A DNA stretch of 64,000 nucleotides from CAZXFH01 sp964640055 (lineage in GTDB: Bacteria > Fidelibacterota > UBA2242 > JAFGTP01), in NCBI GenBank assembly GCA_964640055.1, contig CAZXFH010000012.1, positions 1 to 64,000 on the forward strand. Reading direction: 5' to 3'. The first letter of the stretch is position 1. The number at the start of each line of letters is the position of its first letter. A program made the translations under genes and the position numbers. Below the pieces are notes generated by a model. That model was not told where the DNA came from. It made no database searches and worked only from the letters and a program-made list of their open reading frames with translations. Below, one piece after another: positions 17,369 to 27,800 of this stretch.

Positions 17369-18937
17369 TTATTTCACCACAATTAATTTAGTCCAATTCA
17401 CTTTTTCTGTGTTCTCTATCTTGCGGGTCAGCTTGCAGAAATAGGTGCCGTTGGCCACCAGATCGCCAGCCGTGTTTTTTCCGTTCCACACAATGCTGTG
17501 ATCCCCGGCGGTGGCAATGGAATGGCGCTGACCTTGAAAAACCAGTTCCATGGCAAAATTATATATTTCCAGCTGCACATCGCCGGCGGTTTCCAGGTGA
17601 TATTGAATCCGGACATGTCCTTCACCGTGCAGTTGATTGTGATGGTTGGGATAAAAGGGGTTGGGGTAGGCATATATGGCCGGTTGATCCGCAGCGGTCG
17701 TTGCGAGGGATTGCCGGAAAATTTGCCAGTTGCGGCCGTCATTGGCGGTTTTGGCAATGCCATCCCCGGTGCCAATCCATAAATAGGATTGGCCTTCACG
17801 GTCATCCGCCATGGCGTCATAGACTCGGTGGGAAAAGATTTTTTTGCCGGTTTGGATATCTTCTACCGGCTGATAGCGAGCCCAATTTTCACCGTCATAG
17901 GATTTATACAGTCCCTTTCCTGTACAAACATAAGCCAGGGAGTCATCAAAGGCAAACCCGTAGCCCCGTTCGCCCACCAGGGTAGTGGACCAGGTCATGC
18001 CGCCGTCGCGGGTTTTACTGATGGCCTGATATTGGCCCGCTTCAGCGGTCGGCAGGGTGACCGCCCAGATGGTTTCTTGGCCCTGCCATAGCTGCCGTCC
18101 CAGAGCGACCACGAAATCACCTGAGATAGCGGAGTTGCTGGCATTGTATTTGGTCCAGTAGATGCACCTGTCCGACCGGATAATCCCCCGGTTGATCCCA
18201 TTGGCCGTGCCTACCCAGAGGGTATCACCATAAGCCAGGACGCTAAAGCCCTTGTGATTGTGATTGCCTTGGGGGGGATCACGGGGATTGATCTGATAGG
18301 GTATGGAATCGCAGCTCAGCCTGAAATCTTCATCTGCAGGCAGGGGCAAGCGTTGCCAGGTTTTTCCCCGGTCCTTACTGCGCCGCAGCCCGCCGGCCCA
18401 GCTGACGATGTAGACGTATTCTTCAGTTAGGGCGATATCCCAGGTGGTATTGCTGACAGGAGTGACGACCGGCAGAAAATTGACCGTATCCCCGGCCCAG
18501 ATTTCATATTTATCGCCCGGCGCATCCACGGGTTGGGGAATATGTTGCCAGTTTTGGCCATTGTCGATGGAAACGGCTAGTCCGCCGCCGGTTTGCTGAG
18601 ACCCTACGTCAGTAGTCGAATCAAAGACACTGGCCACCCAGATAACAGAGTCGCGTACTGCCAGGGCGGAGATGCCCCCACGCGGCAGATTGGTATCACC
18701 CGGGAAGTAACTCAAAATATCTTCACCAAAATTCCGGGTGTAGCTTAATCCGCGGCCGGTGCCCAGCCAGATAAGCGAATCTCCCTGAGCAGCAATTTGA
18801 GTGACCCCGTTGCTGGCCAACCCCTGATAGGTGGAATCACTCTGAATAAGCATGGGTTTGTTAAGCAGTCCTGCCTGACCGTAGACAGCCATGCAAAAAA
18901 TGATGACCGTGATACTGACTAAGACTGTTTTTTTCAT
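17369..18937 (-). CDS. Exported beta-propeller protein with C-terminal T9SS/FlgD-like domain
   Basis: A 522-residue exported protein. The signal peptide (VLVSITVIIFCMAVYG) leaves QAGLLN at the mature N terminus. Residues 30-415 contain repeated blades of the two-component-regulator/BNR type (IWLGTGRGLSYT, LWVGTANGINRG, YVCTGKGLYKS, LWIGTGDGIAKT). The last 100 residues begin IYAYPNPFYPN and run through GDVQLEIYNFAMELV, HSIVWNGKNTAGDLVANGTY to KLIVVK, the layout of FlgD-like Ig folds and type A sorting domains. It is therefore likely T9SS cargo displayed on the surface. Ligand unknown. Its ATG overlaps the stop of the preceding lipoprotein gene (ATGA). Confidence 0.82.
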   Translation of the reverse strand: MKKTVLVSITVIIFCMAVYGQAGLLNKPMLIQSDSTYQGLASNGVTQIAAQGDSLIWLGTGRGLSYTRNFGEDILSYFPGDTNLPRGGISALAVRDSVIWVASVFDSTTDVGSQQTGGGLAVSIDNGQNWQHIPQPVDAPGDKYEIWAGDTVNFLPVVTPVSNTTWDIALTEEYVYIVSWAGGLRRSKDRGKTWQRLPLPADEDFRLSCDSIPYQINPRDPPQGNHNHKGFSVLAYGDTLWVGTANGINRGIIRSDRCIYWTKYNASNSAISGDFVVALGRQLWQGQETIWAVTLPTAEAGQYQAISKTRDGGMTWSTTLVGERGYGFAFDDSLAYVCTGKGLYKSYDGENWARYQPVEDIQTGKKIFSHRVYDAMADDREGQSYLWIGTGDGIAKTANDGRNWQIFRQSLATTAADQPAIYAYPNPFYPNHHNQLHGEGHVRIQYHLETAGDVQLEIYNFAMELVFQGQRHSIATAGDHSIVWNGKNTAGDLVANGTYFCKLTRKIENTEKVNWTKLIVVK

Positions 18938-20031
18938 GGTTCGATCACAAAGGCCCGATCGCTGATATCATAGCGCGAGGGCCGGTCTGTATCATAGATT
19001 TTTACTTTACAGTTCTCGGAACTGATTCCGGAAGGGACAGCCCAGTTATAGCTGCTGTCGGCCGCATCTACGCGGATAATGTTTTCATAAGTTGGCGTTG
19101 GCTCCTGAGCATTCAGGGTGTATTCCAGGGTTAATTCTTCAATATAGGCGCTTTGCCAGGCAATCGTGTACTGTTCGCCGGCCTCCAGGGTGTCGGCATA
19201 ATCAGGGGCGATCAGCGTCACTCCGGGATTGGTAATCGCGACTTTAAGAGTATCACTGAAGGCGCCGGCCATGTCCCGGGCATAAAAGTAGAACCTGAAC
19301 AGCCCCTGCAGTTCACTTTCTGCATTAGAGGGTTGTTTGACACTGTAAATGCCGTCGTCCGCTTGCCGGTCACCGAATTGTCCGTCATCTCGCAATTGAA
19401 AGCTGGCATGGGTACGGAAGTCGCCGTTAGGTAGTTCCACAAAATAGGTGATACCCAGGATGTCACTGATCCCCTGGGGATCGGTGCCCCTAATCTCAAA
19501 AAAGAGGGTATCTCCCTTTTCAAAGCGGCTTGGTGCGGCCACTTTGTAAATCTGCGGAGGGCTATTGGCGATTGCGGCCTCATTCTGAGAAACCGGTAGG
19601 CTGGGGTGACCCTCCTGATCAAAAGCCTGCACCATACAACGGTAGTGCCCCTGATCCACACTATCAGTAATCAAATAGGAATAAACATCGTCCTGTTCAA
19701 TAATATCGCCCCGGGTGCCATTGTTATACAGCGGTCCGCTTTGTATGCATTGATCGTCGGCAAGACTGTCAGCGGCTTTGAAGTAGAGCTGATAACCCAC
19801 GGAATCGATCGTGTTGTATCCCTGGGGATCACTCACCCTGGCGGCTATAAACAGGGTTTGTTGTTCCTGTGAATAATTGAGGGTAACTGCTTCTACCACC
19901 GGCTCCTCTGCCCGGGGCTCTACCCCATTTTGATGCGGGCATTGGAAACCAATAAGCATGAACACCAGGGCCAGGAGACTCAGCAGAAGCCGGATAATTA
20001 GCGGGTTTTTATGTGGTCTTTTAACGTTCAT
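18934..20031 (-). CDS. Lipoprotein with Ig-like/cadherin-like modules
   Basis: A 365-residue predicted lipoprotein: N-terminal hydrophobic segment LLLSLLALVFMLIGFQC, with Cys31 as lipidation site, followed by PHQNGVEPRAEEP. The rest is beta-rich with repeats of the form 'potential-property of DPQG...DS' (DPQGYNTIDSVGYQL, DPQGISDILGITYFV; DDG-turns QADDGIYSVKQ) that resemble bacterial Ig-like modules seen in surface proteins. A final segment (TIAWQSAYIEELTLEYTL) resembles a fibronectin-like domain. Function unknown. Start and stop overlap its neighbours by four bases (ATGA both sides), placing it firmly in the sprA operon as a possible partner of the propeller protein. Confidence 0.7.
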   Translation of the reverse strand: MNVKRPHKNPLIIRLLLSLLALVFMLIGFQCPHQNGVEPRAEEPVVEAVTLNYSQEQQTLFIAARVSDPQGYNTIDSVGYQLYFKAADSLADDQCIQSGPLYNNGTRGDIIEQDDVYSYLITDSVDQGHYRCMVQAFDQEGHPSLPVSQNEAAIANSPPQIYKVAAPSRFEKGDTLFFEIRGTDPQGISDILGITYFVELPNGDFRTHASFQLRDDGQFGDRQADDGIYSVKQPSNAESELQGLFRFYFYARDMAGAFSDTLKVAITNPGVTLIAPDYADTLEAGEQYTIAWQSAYIEELTLEYTLNAQEPTPTYENIIRVDAADSSYNWAVPSGISSENCKVKIYDTDRPSRYDISDRAFVIEP

Positions 20032-20903
20032 TTGTTTTTATGAAAATCCACCAGGAAGGCGATCCATTCACCGAGTACGCTCTGCTCGGTGATAATATTG
20101 CCGGAATTTATAACATCGGCGGCAAATTCCCTACCTTCATCTTTCAGAATACCACTGAAGATCACCTGGCCCGCAAAGGAGTGTTGCATTAACTTTTTCA
20201 GCAGGATTTGGTTGGTATGTCTTTGAATATTACTCAGAATCAGAGCATAGGGATGGTAATCAGTGATGCGGATCGCATCCTTGATAACGAGCCGATAATC
20301 TGTGTGAATTTGGTTCAGTTTTAACATGGTATTAAAGGTTTCCCGGATATCCGGGTCATTATCATAGGCATCCACCCGGGCGGCCTCCATTTTGAGCGCT
20401 GCAATGGTCAGGATACCGCTGCCACAGCCGGCATCCAGAACCGACATACCGGGCTTCAGATGCTTGTCCATCAACATCAGGGTCAGTTGTGTACTGGCAT
20501 GGGTGCCGGTCCCAAAGGCCATGCCGGGGTGGACTTTCAGTTGTATATCACCCTGCACCGGGGTCTTATTCCAGCTGGGAGAAATGGCGATACGGGAGGT
20601 TAACTGTATAGGCTTGAAGCGTTCCTGCCAGCGCAAGTGCCAGTCGGCCGGCCGGATAAGCTCTTGTTGGATGTGTGCCTGTCGGTCCCCTTGTTGGCTA
20701 AGAAAACTCTTCAGGCTAGTGATTCTTTCGACCGCGGCATCACGGTCAAAATAGGCTTCAAGGCGGTCTGGCTGTTCTTCCAACCCGAGACAGTGCATCC
20801 CGTACAGACAGGCGATCAATTGCTCCCGGTCGGAGTGAAAGCCGGTGATGATATATTTTTCCCATTGGGGGGGGTTATTTTTTTTCAACAGCTTTTTCAT
20901 CAT
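20028..20903 (-). CDS. prmA: Ribosomal protein L11 methyltransferase
   Basis: A 291-residue SAM-dependent enzyme that trimethylates ribosomal protein L11. An N-terminal L11-binding part (about 1-110) has WHLRWQERFKPI; the Rossmann part has the PrmA signature HPGMAFGTGTHAST (about 124-137), SAM loop VLDAGCGSGIL (about 155-165), DAYDNDPD and a catalytic-loop LILSNIQRHTN, where the usual NI(L/Q) is kept. Length is typical. Its start overlaps the M28 gene by 29 bases without a clear Shine-Dalgarno site, so it is probably translated by coupling. A ribosome-modification gene inside a surface-export operon is odd but a housekeeping passenger is plausible. Confidence 0.9.
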   Translation of the reverse strand: MMKKLLKKNNPPQWEKYIITGFHSDREQLIACLYGMHCLGLEEQPDRLEAYFDRDAAVERITSLKSFLSQQGDRQAHIQQELIRPADWHLRWQERFKPIQLTSRIAISPSWNKTPVQGDIQLKVHPGMAFGTGTHASTQLTLMLMDKHLKPGMSVLDAGCGSGILTIAALKMEAARVDAYDNDPDIRETFNTMLKLNQIHTDYRLVIKDAIRITDYHPYALILSNIQRHTNQILLKKLMQHSFAGQVIFSGILKDEGREFAADVINSGNIITEQSVLGEWIAFLVDFHKNK

Positions 20904-21810
20904 GTAAATAGATATAATCCATTAGAACCTGTCCCACCATTTGCAAGCTTTCCGGGCTGCATTTGTCAGGCGTATCCTGCAGGGTATGCCAGTAATTATA
21001 GAATTTATTGGGATAGTTGAAATCGATAATATCGATGGCAGGTATTTCTGCCGATTGGATCAGCGGCACATGATCGTCATAGACCGCTTCCCCCAGATGC
21101 ATTTTAAAGGGTTGATATCCCCTTTGGCGGGCCAGCTTCCAGATGGTTTTGGCCAAACGGGGATGATAGTGAAAGGAAAAGCGTTCGATGGGCAGGGACA
21201 GGTCAGCATCGCCGATCATATCAATAATAATGGCCTCGGTGGGCTTGGGGATCGGTAGGTGGCGCGCGAAATATTCCGAGCCCAGGCAGAAGTGAGCGGT
21301 TTCACCCGGCAGGCCCATATCTTCCCCGTCAAAAAGGACCAGCCAGACCCGGCGGTGAGGTGGGGTTTGGATCAGATGTTCCGCCAGATGCATTAACACC
21401 GCTACCCCGCTGGCCCCATCGTTGGCACCCAGAATAGGCCGGTTGCGGTTGGCCGGATCCGGATCCTGATCCGCCCAGGGGCGGGTATCCCAGTGAGCGC
21501 CGATCAATAAGGGGTTTTGGTTTTCCGGTCCGAAACCGGCGATGATATTGGTCATTTGCAGGGTGGTGTCCAGGGGCTCGACATAACGGGTAAAGGATTG
21601 CTGAAGTAAGGTGTCAGCGTGCTGATTGAAGAAATGAACATATAACTGACGGGCCACGGTATGTCCGGCTGACCCGGGATAACGGGGGCCGATCTGGCAT
21701 TGCTGTTCCAGGTATGCAAAGGCGGCTTGTCCGTCAAACTGGGCGCCGGCCTGCTGATTGCACCCCATGATAAAAACTAGAAACAGACTGAGCATTATTT
21801 TTTTATACAC
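20875..21810 (-). CDS. Glutaminyl-peptide cyclotransferase-like M28 lipoprotein
   Basis: A 311-residue M28-fold metalloenzyme. Start GTG 21808-21810 is preferred over an upstream TTG at 21828 because CGGGGA lies at the right distance and gives a short lipoprotein signal peptide, MYKKIMLSLFLVFIMGC. The core matches bacterial type II glutaminyl cyclases rather than aminopeptidases: GAHWDTRPWADQDPD, PILGANDGASGV, LVLFDGEDMG, CLGSEYFARHL and a final WHTLQDTPDKC. The zinc ligands Asp (GANDGAS), Glu (FDGED region) and His (WHT) are present. Such enzymes convert N-terminal Gln to pyroglutamate on exported proteins. Its place right after sprA fits processing of secreted cargo. Aminopeptidase activity cannot be excluded. 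Confidence 0.82.
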   Translation of the reverse strand: MYKKIMLSLFLVFIMGCNQQAGAQFDGQAAFAYLEQQCQIGPRYPGSAGHTVARQLYVHFFNQHADTLLQQSFTRYVEPLDTTLQMTNIIAGFGPENQNPLLIGAHWDTRPWADQDPDPANRNRPILGANDGASGVAVLMHLAEHLIQTPPHRRVWLVLFDGEDMGLPGETAHFCLGSEYFARHLPIPKPTEAIIIDMIGDADLSLPIERFSFHYHPRLAKTIWKLARQRGYQPFKMHLGEAVYDDHVPLIQSAEIPAIDIIDFNYPNKFYNYWHTLQDTPDKCSPESLQMVGQVLMDYIYLHDEKAVEKK

Positions 21811-21811
21811 A

Positions 21812-24800
21812 TTATCCCCGAATGGCAATATTCACATCAAACCCCCCGTCCCGGGTGGTCCGCTTTCCGGTCTGTTTGCTGCGGCTCACGCCATACTGGA
21901 AGAAGATGCCCCCGGTGACTTTCTTGGTAAAGGAATAATTGATCCGGGGGGCTACTTTCCAGTGTGAGTTCTTATTGGTCACTGAAAATTTACCGCCCCC
22001 TTTATTACGCTCCCGGGTCTCGGCGTTACTGTAGTCAAAGCTCATCTGAAAGTCAATGTTATTTTCCAGGTGCTTGTTCTCCATAAAAGGCAGAGGAATC
22101 GTAATCCCGCCTTTTCTCTTATAATTTATCGAAGTGGTGATATTTTGTTCGGTAATGATAGCGGTTCCGCTGGAACGATTATTAATAGTCTGGCCGTGCG
22201 TAACACGCATGTTGGCATTGATATCTTTCTTGAAACGCATACTCAACCCGATCAGGGGCTGAAAGTACATTTTATAAGAGGATTGTTGCTCCTTACCGTT
22301 ACGCATGGTACGGGCTTCTTTGCCGGAAAAACCATGATCCAGGGAGAGGCTTTGAAAAACAGTGGATAGAATAGCGATCTTTTCCAGTCCGGACCAGCGC
22401 ACACTCCACCCGGGAAAGGGAATCCCGTCCCGGCCGGTTTGACCCACCGGCAGAAAGTCACGATTAAAGTTGCGGCTCTTCTCGCCCTGTCGTTCGGAAA
22501 CAGAGACATTTTGCGCAAAGTTGAAACTGGTATTGAGATTGGAAGTAATGTTAAGTCCGGAGCGCAGGGAAAAATCCAGATTCTGCGATACATTATCCTT
22601 ACCCACACCAGCCTCTTCGGCGACCACGGGCAGATGGGGGTCCGGATCAAAACCCAGCCGGTAACTCATGCCCGGCTCACCGGTCCGATAACGGCTGTTA
22701 ACGGTTTGATTCAGTGAAAAGCTACATTGAATGGTCTGGATCTTGGCCAGGTAGTCACTAACGGTCTTCAGTAGCTGAAATTCTTTTTTCGGTTGTTCTT
22801 TTTCTAACTCCGGCTCTTCCTGATCCTTGTCAGGGGTGGTCCTCCGTCCGCGTTGGTACTCGCTTGTGCGGTTACCGGTACGGCTGCCGGTTCTGCCACG
22901 ACTGGAACCACTGGAGGAACTGGTCGCGGGGGAATAAAAAGAATCGAGAATTTGTGACAGATTCAGACCGAAGGAGGTGGAAAATCGATTTTGATTGCTG
23001 ATCTGGTCCACACTGACGGTCGTTGAATTTACCGATTCGCTCCAGGTGTAATTAGAGCCGTAATTAATGCTGGGATTAAACCAGGAAAAGATTTTCGGAT
23101 TATAGGTCAGGTTATAGTTTTCTTGAATATTGATCGGAGTACCGAAACTTAAATCAGAAAGGATCTCGGCTTTACGACCTTGCATCTCATTCATATCGTT
23201 TTTCAAATTACGGGTATAGGACAAATTCAGATTATCGAACATCTTGTAGCCCAGGTTTAACTTCTGGCTCATGCCCAGTGAGTAATTTTCCTTGATCTCT
23301 CCCCAGCGGGGAACGTTGCGGGTTCTGCTTTCCGAGGCATTCATACTGTAGCTTAATTGATTGGGGGTATAGTACCAGCGCAAGGCACTGAATTTTTCAC
23401 CCAGAACTGGTACCGGTTCCATCCATTTGAAGATTTCCAGATAATTATCGCGGCCAAAGGGGACCTCGTAGGATAGATTTCCCGCATAGGTAGTCGCCTT
23501 TCTAGTCCGGGTTTCCACATTGGAACTTTGGGTGCGCTTGGCATTCAGTCCGATTCTGATCTCGTCAAGGGTGTAACGGGTCAGCCAGAAGTCCGAGCGA
23601 CTTTTAGAAAAAGAGGTGTTTACTCCGTAGCTATGGTTGATGCTCATGATACTGTCCGGGGGACTGTCGCCGGTCAGAATATCACTGCCTGGCAGGTATT
23701 TGGGAATGCTTTTATTTTCGGAATAAGAGGCCGAGACCGGGATATTCAGACCCCATTTGGAAGGGGTGAATTTATGCAGGTTAAGGTTGCCGCGTACATC
23801 CATGCGATTGGAGGTGTTCAGCTGCCGGGTATTCATACTGGGTTTCTCTTCTACCCGGTGAAAGTCGGCATCCTGGCGGCTGATATTGACATTGAAATTG
23901 GCCACATCGGCCAGCTTGAACTGCATTCTGGAGCGGTAGGCCACCCCCGGATCACGACGCACTTCAGAGAGGCGCAATTCATCCAGCCAGACTTCGCCAT
24001 AGACAGTTTCAGCGCCACGGTTTTTTAACCCCATTTCCAGACGCATGATCCGGGAAATGGCCGGACTGCCATGAATGATGATCTCCTTGCCGGTGTACTC
24101 GCCTTCCTTTACCTCTTTGTAAATCCGCTTCTGAATGGCGTTGGTGCTGTCCCGTTCAATCCAGAATTCCTGCAAGCCCTCCTCATTTCGGGTAGGAAAG
24201 TCTGTCGCATGGGTATAGGCTTTTAAACCGGTCAGAAAGTCCAGATCAATGGTCATCTGGTTGTGTTTATCCCAACCCATATAAACCGGCTGGCGGTATT
24301 CATAGAATTGCGGATTGTTACCCCCACGCCCAAAGCGAATAAAGAATGACAAAGGGGTTTTATCCCCTTCTTTGTATTGAGTGCTCGGATTGCGAATGTC
24401 ATGGCCATTGATAAACAACTTCATTTCTTTGTAGGTAATAAAACTGGTTTCCTCCAGCAGATCCTTTTCCGCGGCACACAACTCCTGGTATTTCAAGCCC
24501 CGGGGACTGTATATTTTAAGTACCAGGGACTGTTCTTTGGCGCGAATTTCATTGATGCGATCATATTCACCCTGTACCCCCGTGGGAGAATCATATATAT
24601 CCGGGTTATCCTCAGTATTGACGACGGTCACGGCAAAAGTTTCTTTCGCTTCCCGGTAGGTGCTGCTATCATCTTGGGCAATGCCCATTTCCTGCCATTC
24701 ATTGCCGACGATTTCAATTTTAGCGATTTCAAGGGCACTCTTCTGGGTAACTCCATCCATCCAAATGCGGCACGCCTCGATCGATTCCCAGGAAAAGGAG

Positions 24801-27800
24801 GGGTCGGTCTTAACTGCGTCGAACTCTGTCAGGGGGATACGGTATAATTTCCAACCGGTATCATTACCGCTTTGGTTTTCGGTGCGTCCGGCTATGTATT
24901 CGTGATCCTTTTCACTGAGAGGAAATTCCACAGTCACGTAATCATTGGTTTTATCCAATACATAGTTACCGTTCATGTCTTCCGTGTCCGGAAAGCGGCC
25001 GGCCACATCGCGCTTACTGTTTTCTGTACCATTGATTTTTGTATAGTCGGTGGAGCCGTTTTCCCACCACCAGTTATCCGAGTTCGGATCCTCAGGATCC
25101 CGGGCATAGGTCTTCAGTCGATTATCACCATAACCGAGTGTATCGATGATTTCGCTGTAGGGGTCCCGTACGATAACTGTTTCTTCCGTATCAAAAACAC
25201 CGTCCAGTCCGGTATCCTCCCCATCTTCCAGTAGACCGTTCCCGAATTTCATACCGCTGCCTTCTTCGGGCCGGTCTTCGGTGTTGGGCTGCCCGTCAGC
25301 AATCTGATCTTCACTGATCTGCCCCAGATCGATATGAAGGAGACCGGAATCACCCCGCACCCATATTTCCAGAAATTTGGATTTGGACTGATCCCGGTAA
25401 CTGGCCGGTAAGAAATAGGTTACCCCGCCCCAGGCCTCTTTCTTCTGACTGCTCGTGGCATTTTTGCCAAGTCCCCGGGCCCAGGCGGGATTCATGCGCA
25501 GGATCATGATCTCGGTAATGGTATTCTGGGCTTTGGTGCTGGTCTCTTTATTGGGCCAGATACTGTTGGTGGGCACACCACCATAGGGATTGAACCAATT
25601 AATATGGCCACGCTGCCAATCGGTTTTACCCAGCGGTACCGCGGATTGGGTCCAGTAGCGTCGCATAATGGGCGGTGAAGTCACTCTTTTGGCACCTTCA
25701 AAGTCATCGATAAAACCAACGCCATGAGAATCGCCGGTGGCTTCGTTACTGATCGTATTGGGATTGGGATTCACCCGCGCGATTTCCCCTTCCAGGGAAA
25801 AGGAAGAGGGCCGGTCGGTTTGTACCAGCGGCAATTTATTGATCGCCCGGGTCAGAAAATTCAGCTCTTTATCATAACGCCCGTTGACATCCCAGACAAA
25901 GTTGCGCATGGGCTCATAGCCCACATCGACCTTTTCATCAATCACCGATTTACTGTAATAGAGCGCCGTGGCACCGATAAAATTATTCGCTCCGAAATCA
26001 TACTGGGCGCGGGCACCCAGAATGGTTTTTTTGTCTAACTGAAAGAATTGATTTTTTTCATATTTAATGTCCAGGTTGGCATCCGGATTAGTGGCGTCAT
26101 CTTTCAAGAGGGTCAGGGTGCCACTAAAGTAATCAATGGTGTAATCCACCCCCTTGGTCAGTTGGGTACCGTTCAAGGTAACGCTTTCACTACCATCGAT
26201 GACCATGGGACCGAGATTGATAATAGAGCTTCTGTTCTCATATTTATAGGTCACCTTGAACTTTGAATCTTCGCTGATTTCATTCTGATTGTTGTGAAAA
26301 CTCAAGTTGTACATTTTCGGACAGCTGTAATCATCACTGAGCCGCGGATTCTTTTCACCCAATTCATCATTGCCATATTCAAAGGGATGCAAAAAGGGAA
26401 TCCATAATTCACCCCGCTGCAGATCGATCACTGCCGGGTTGTTCACATCCAGCTGGTCGTCTGGTGAGAGGTTTCCGCTTTCATCCATCTCATCCAGCCC
26501 GAATTTATACAGGAAGGTTTCTCCATCCTGTTTATCCCGCTCCTCATCGCCGCTACGGCCGTGGATATAGACGATTTTACACTCAAAGCCATCCGGATTA
26601 ATATTGGTGGCGCCCAGATAATAGACGTTTTTGAACATCAACGGCCAGGTGGGATCATCGGGCAGCATGTTCTGGGGTTTGATCAATTTCAGATTGATTT
26701 TGGTGGTATCGGTGGGCTCGCGATCCCATTGGCCAAAACCCTGCACCGTCTGTTTTTTATCATTATTGTCCACATAGACAGTACGGTAGGCTACGGCCAG
26801 GACCTCATTGGATTGGAGTTGGGTGTTCAGGCGGATATACCCCAGGTTGTTATTAAAAGTGTAATCCTGCTCCGGGGTCAGCCGCTCAAAAAGCCGCTGT
26901 TCGGTTTGTTCACGGTACCGGGTGGTGTCATTGGGATCGACGAAGGCTTTACCATACATGGTACCGGCGGCCTCAATGATCACGGATTTATAGACTTCCA
27001 GATCAGAGACTATCCGGTTGGGATCAAAGGTAAAACGCCCGCCGTTTTCAAAGAATCCCCGGTATAAGTTAGCCCGGTAGGTACTATCCAGAAAGAAGTA
27101 TAAATTACGTTGATATTCATAGTCCTGAACTGAATTTTCTGTGGACTGAGCACCGCCGTCTACACTCAGTTTTTGTTTTTCACCCTTTTCAACACTGGCA
27201 ATAGCGGTTATATCCATACCGCCCAGTTTCATGTCCGACTTAATGCCAAACAAACCGCTACTCTTACTGGAAAAGGTAACATATTGGGTCCCCGGGAGAG
27301 AGAGCGAAATGTTACCGGCCTGCACGCCCTGGACGATCTCATCTTCTTCACCGGTATAATGGATGCGCAAATTGTTTTCAAAATCAAAGTCCCGTTCACT
27401 GTCCTGATCTACCAGAATACTGATGCGGTCGCCGATCTTGCCCTCGATATTGAGCTGCTGCTTCTGATCCACGATAAAAGAGGTGGTTTTGCCTTCGCGA
27501 TATCCGGCAGCGACCTGAGAACGCTCTTGGTTTTGCAAACGACCATTGATATTCACGTTTCCGGACACCTGTAAAGCGACTCGTTGACCGGCAATGTCGG
27601 CGCTGATCAATTCGATTTTCCCCCCTGATTTCTGCTGGCCCTGTTGCAGGCTCTCCTTCACGGTCAGTTCGACCAGTTTATCATGTAGATAGTTTCGTTT
27701 ACGTTGCTGATAGTAATAGTCGATGGAAAGAACCCGGGGGATACGGAAATCCTGTTCCGCCAGAGATTCCTGGAAGATGATATATTTATTGTCCTTATCG

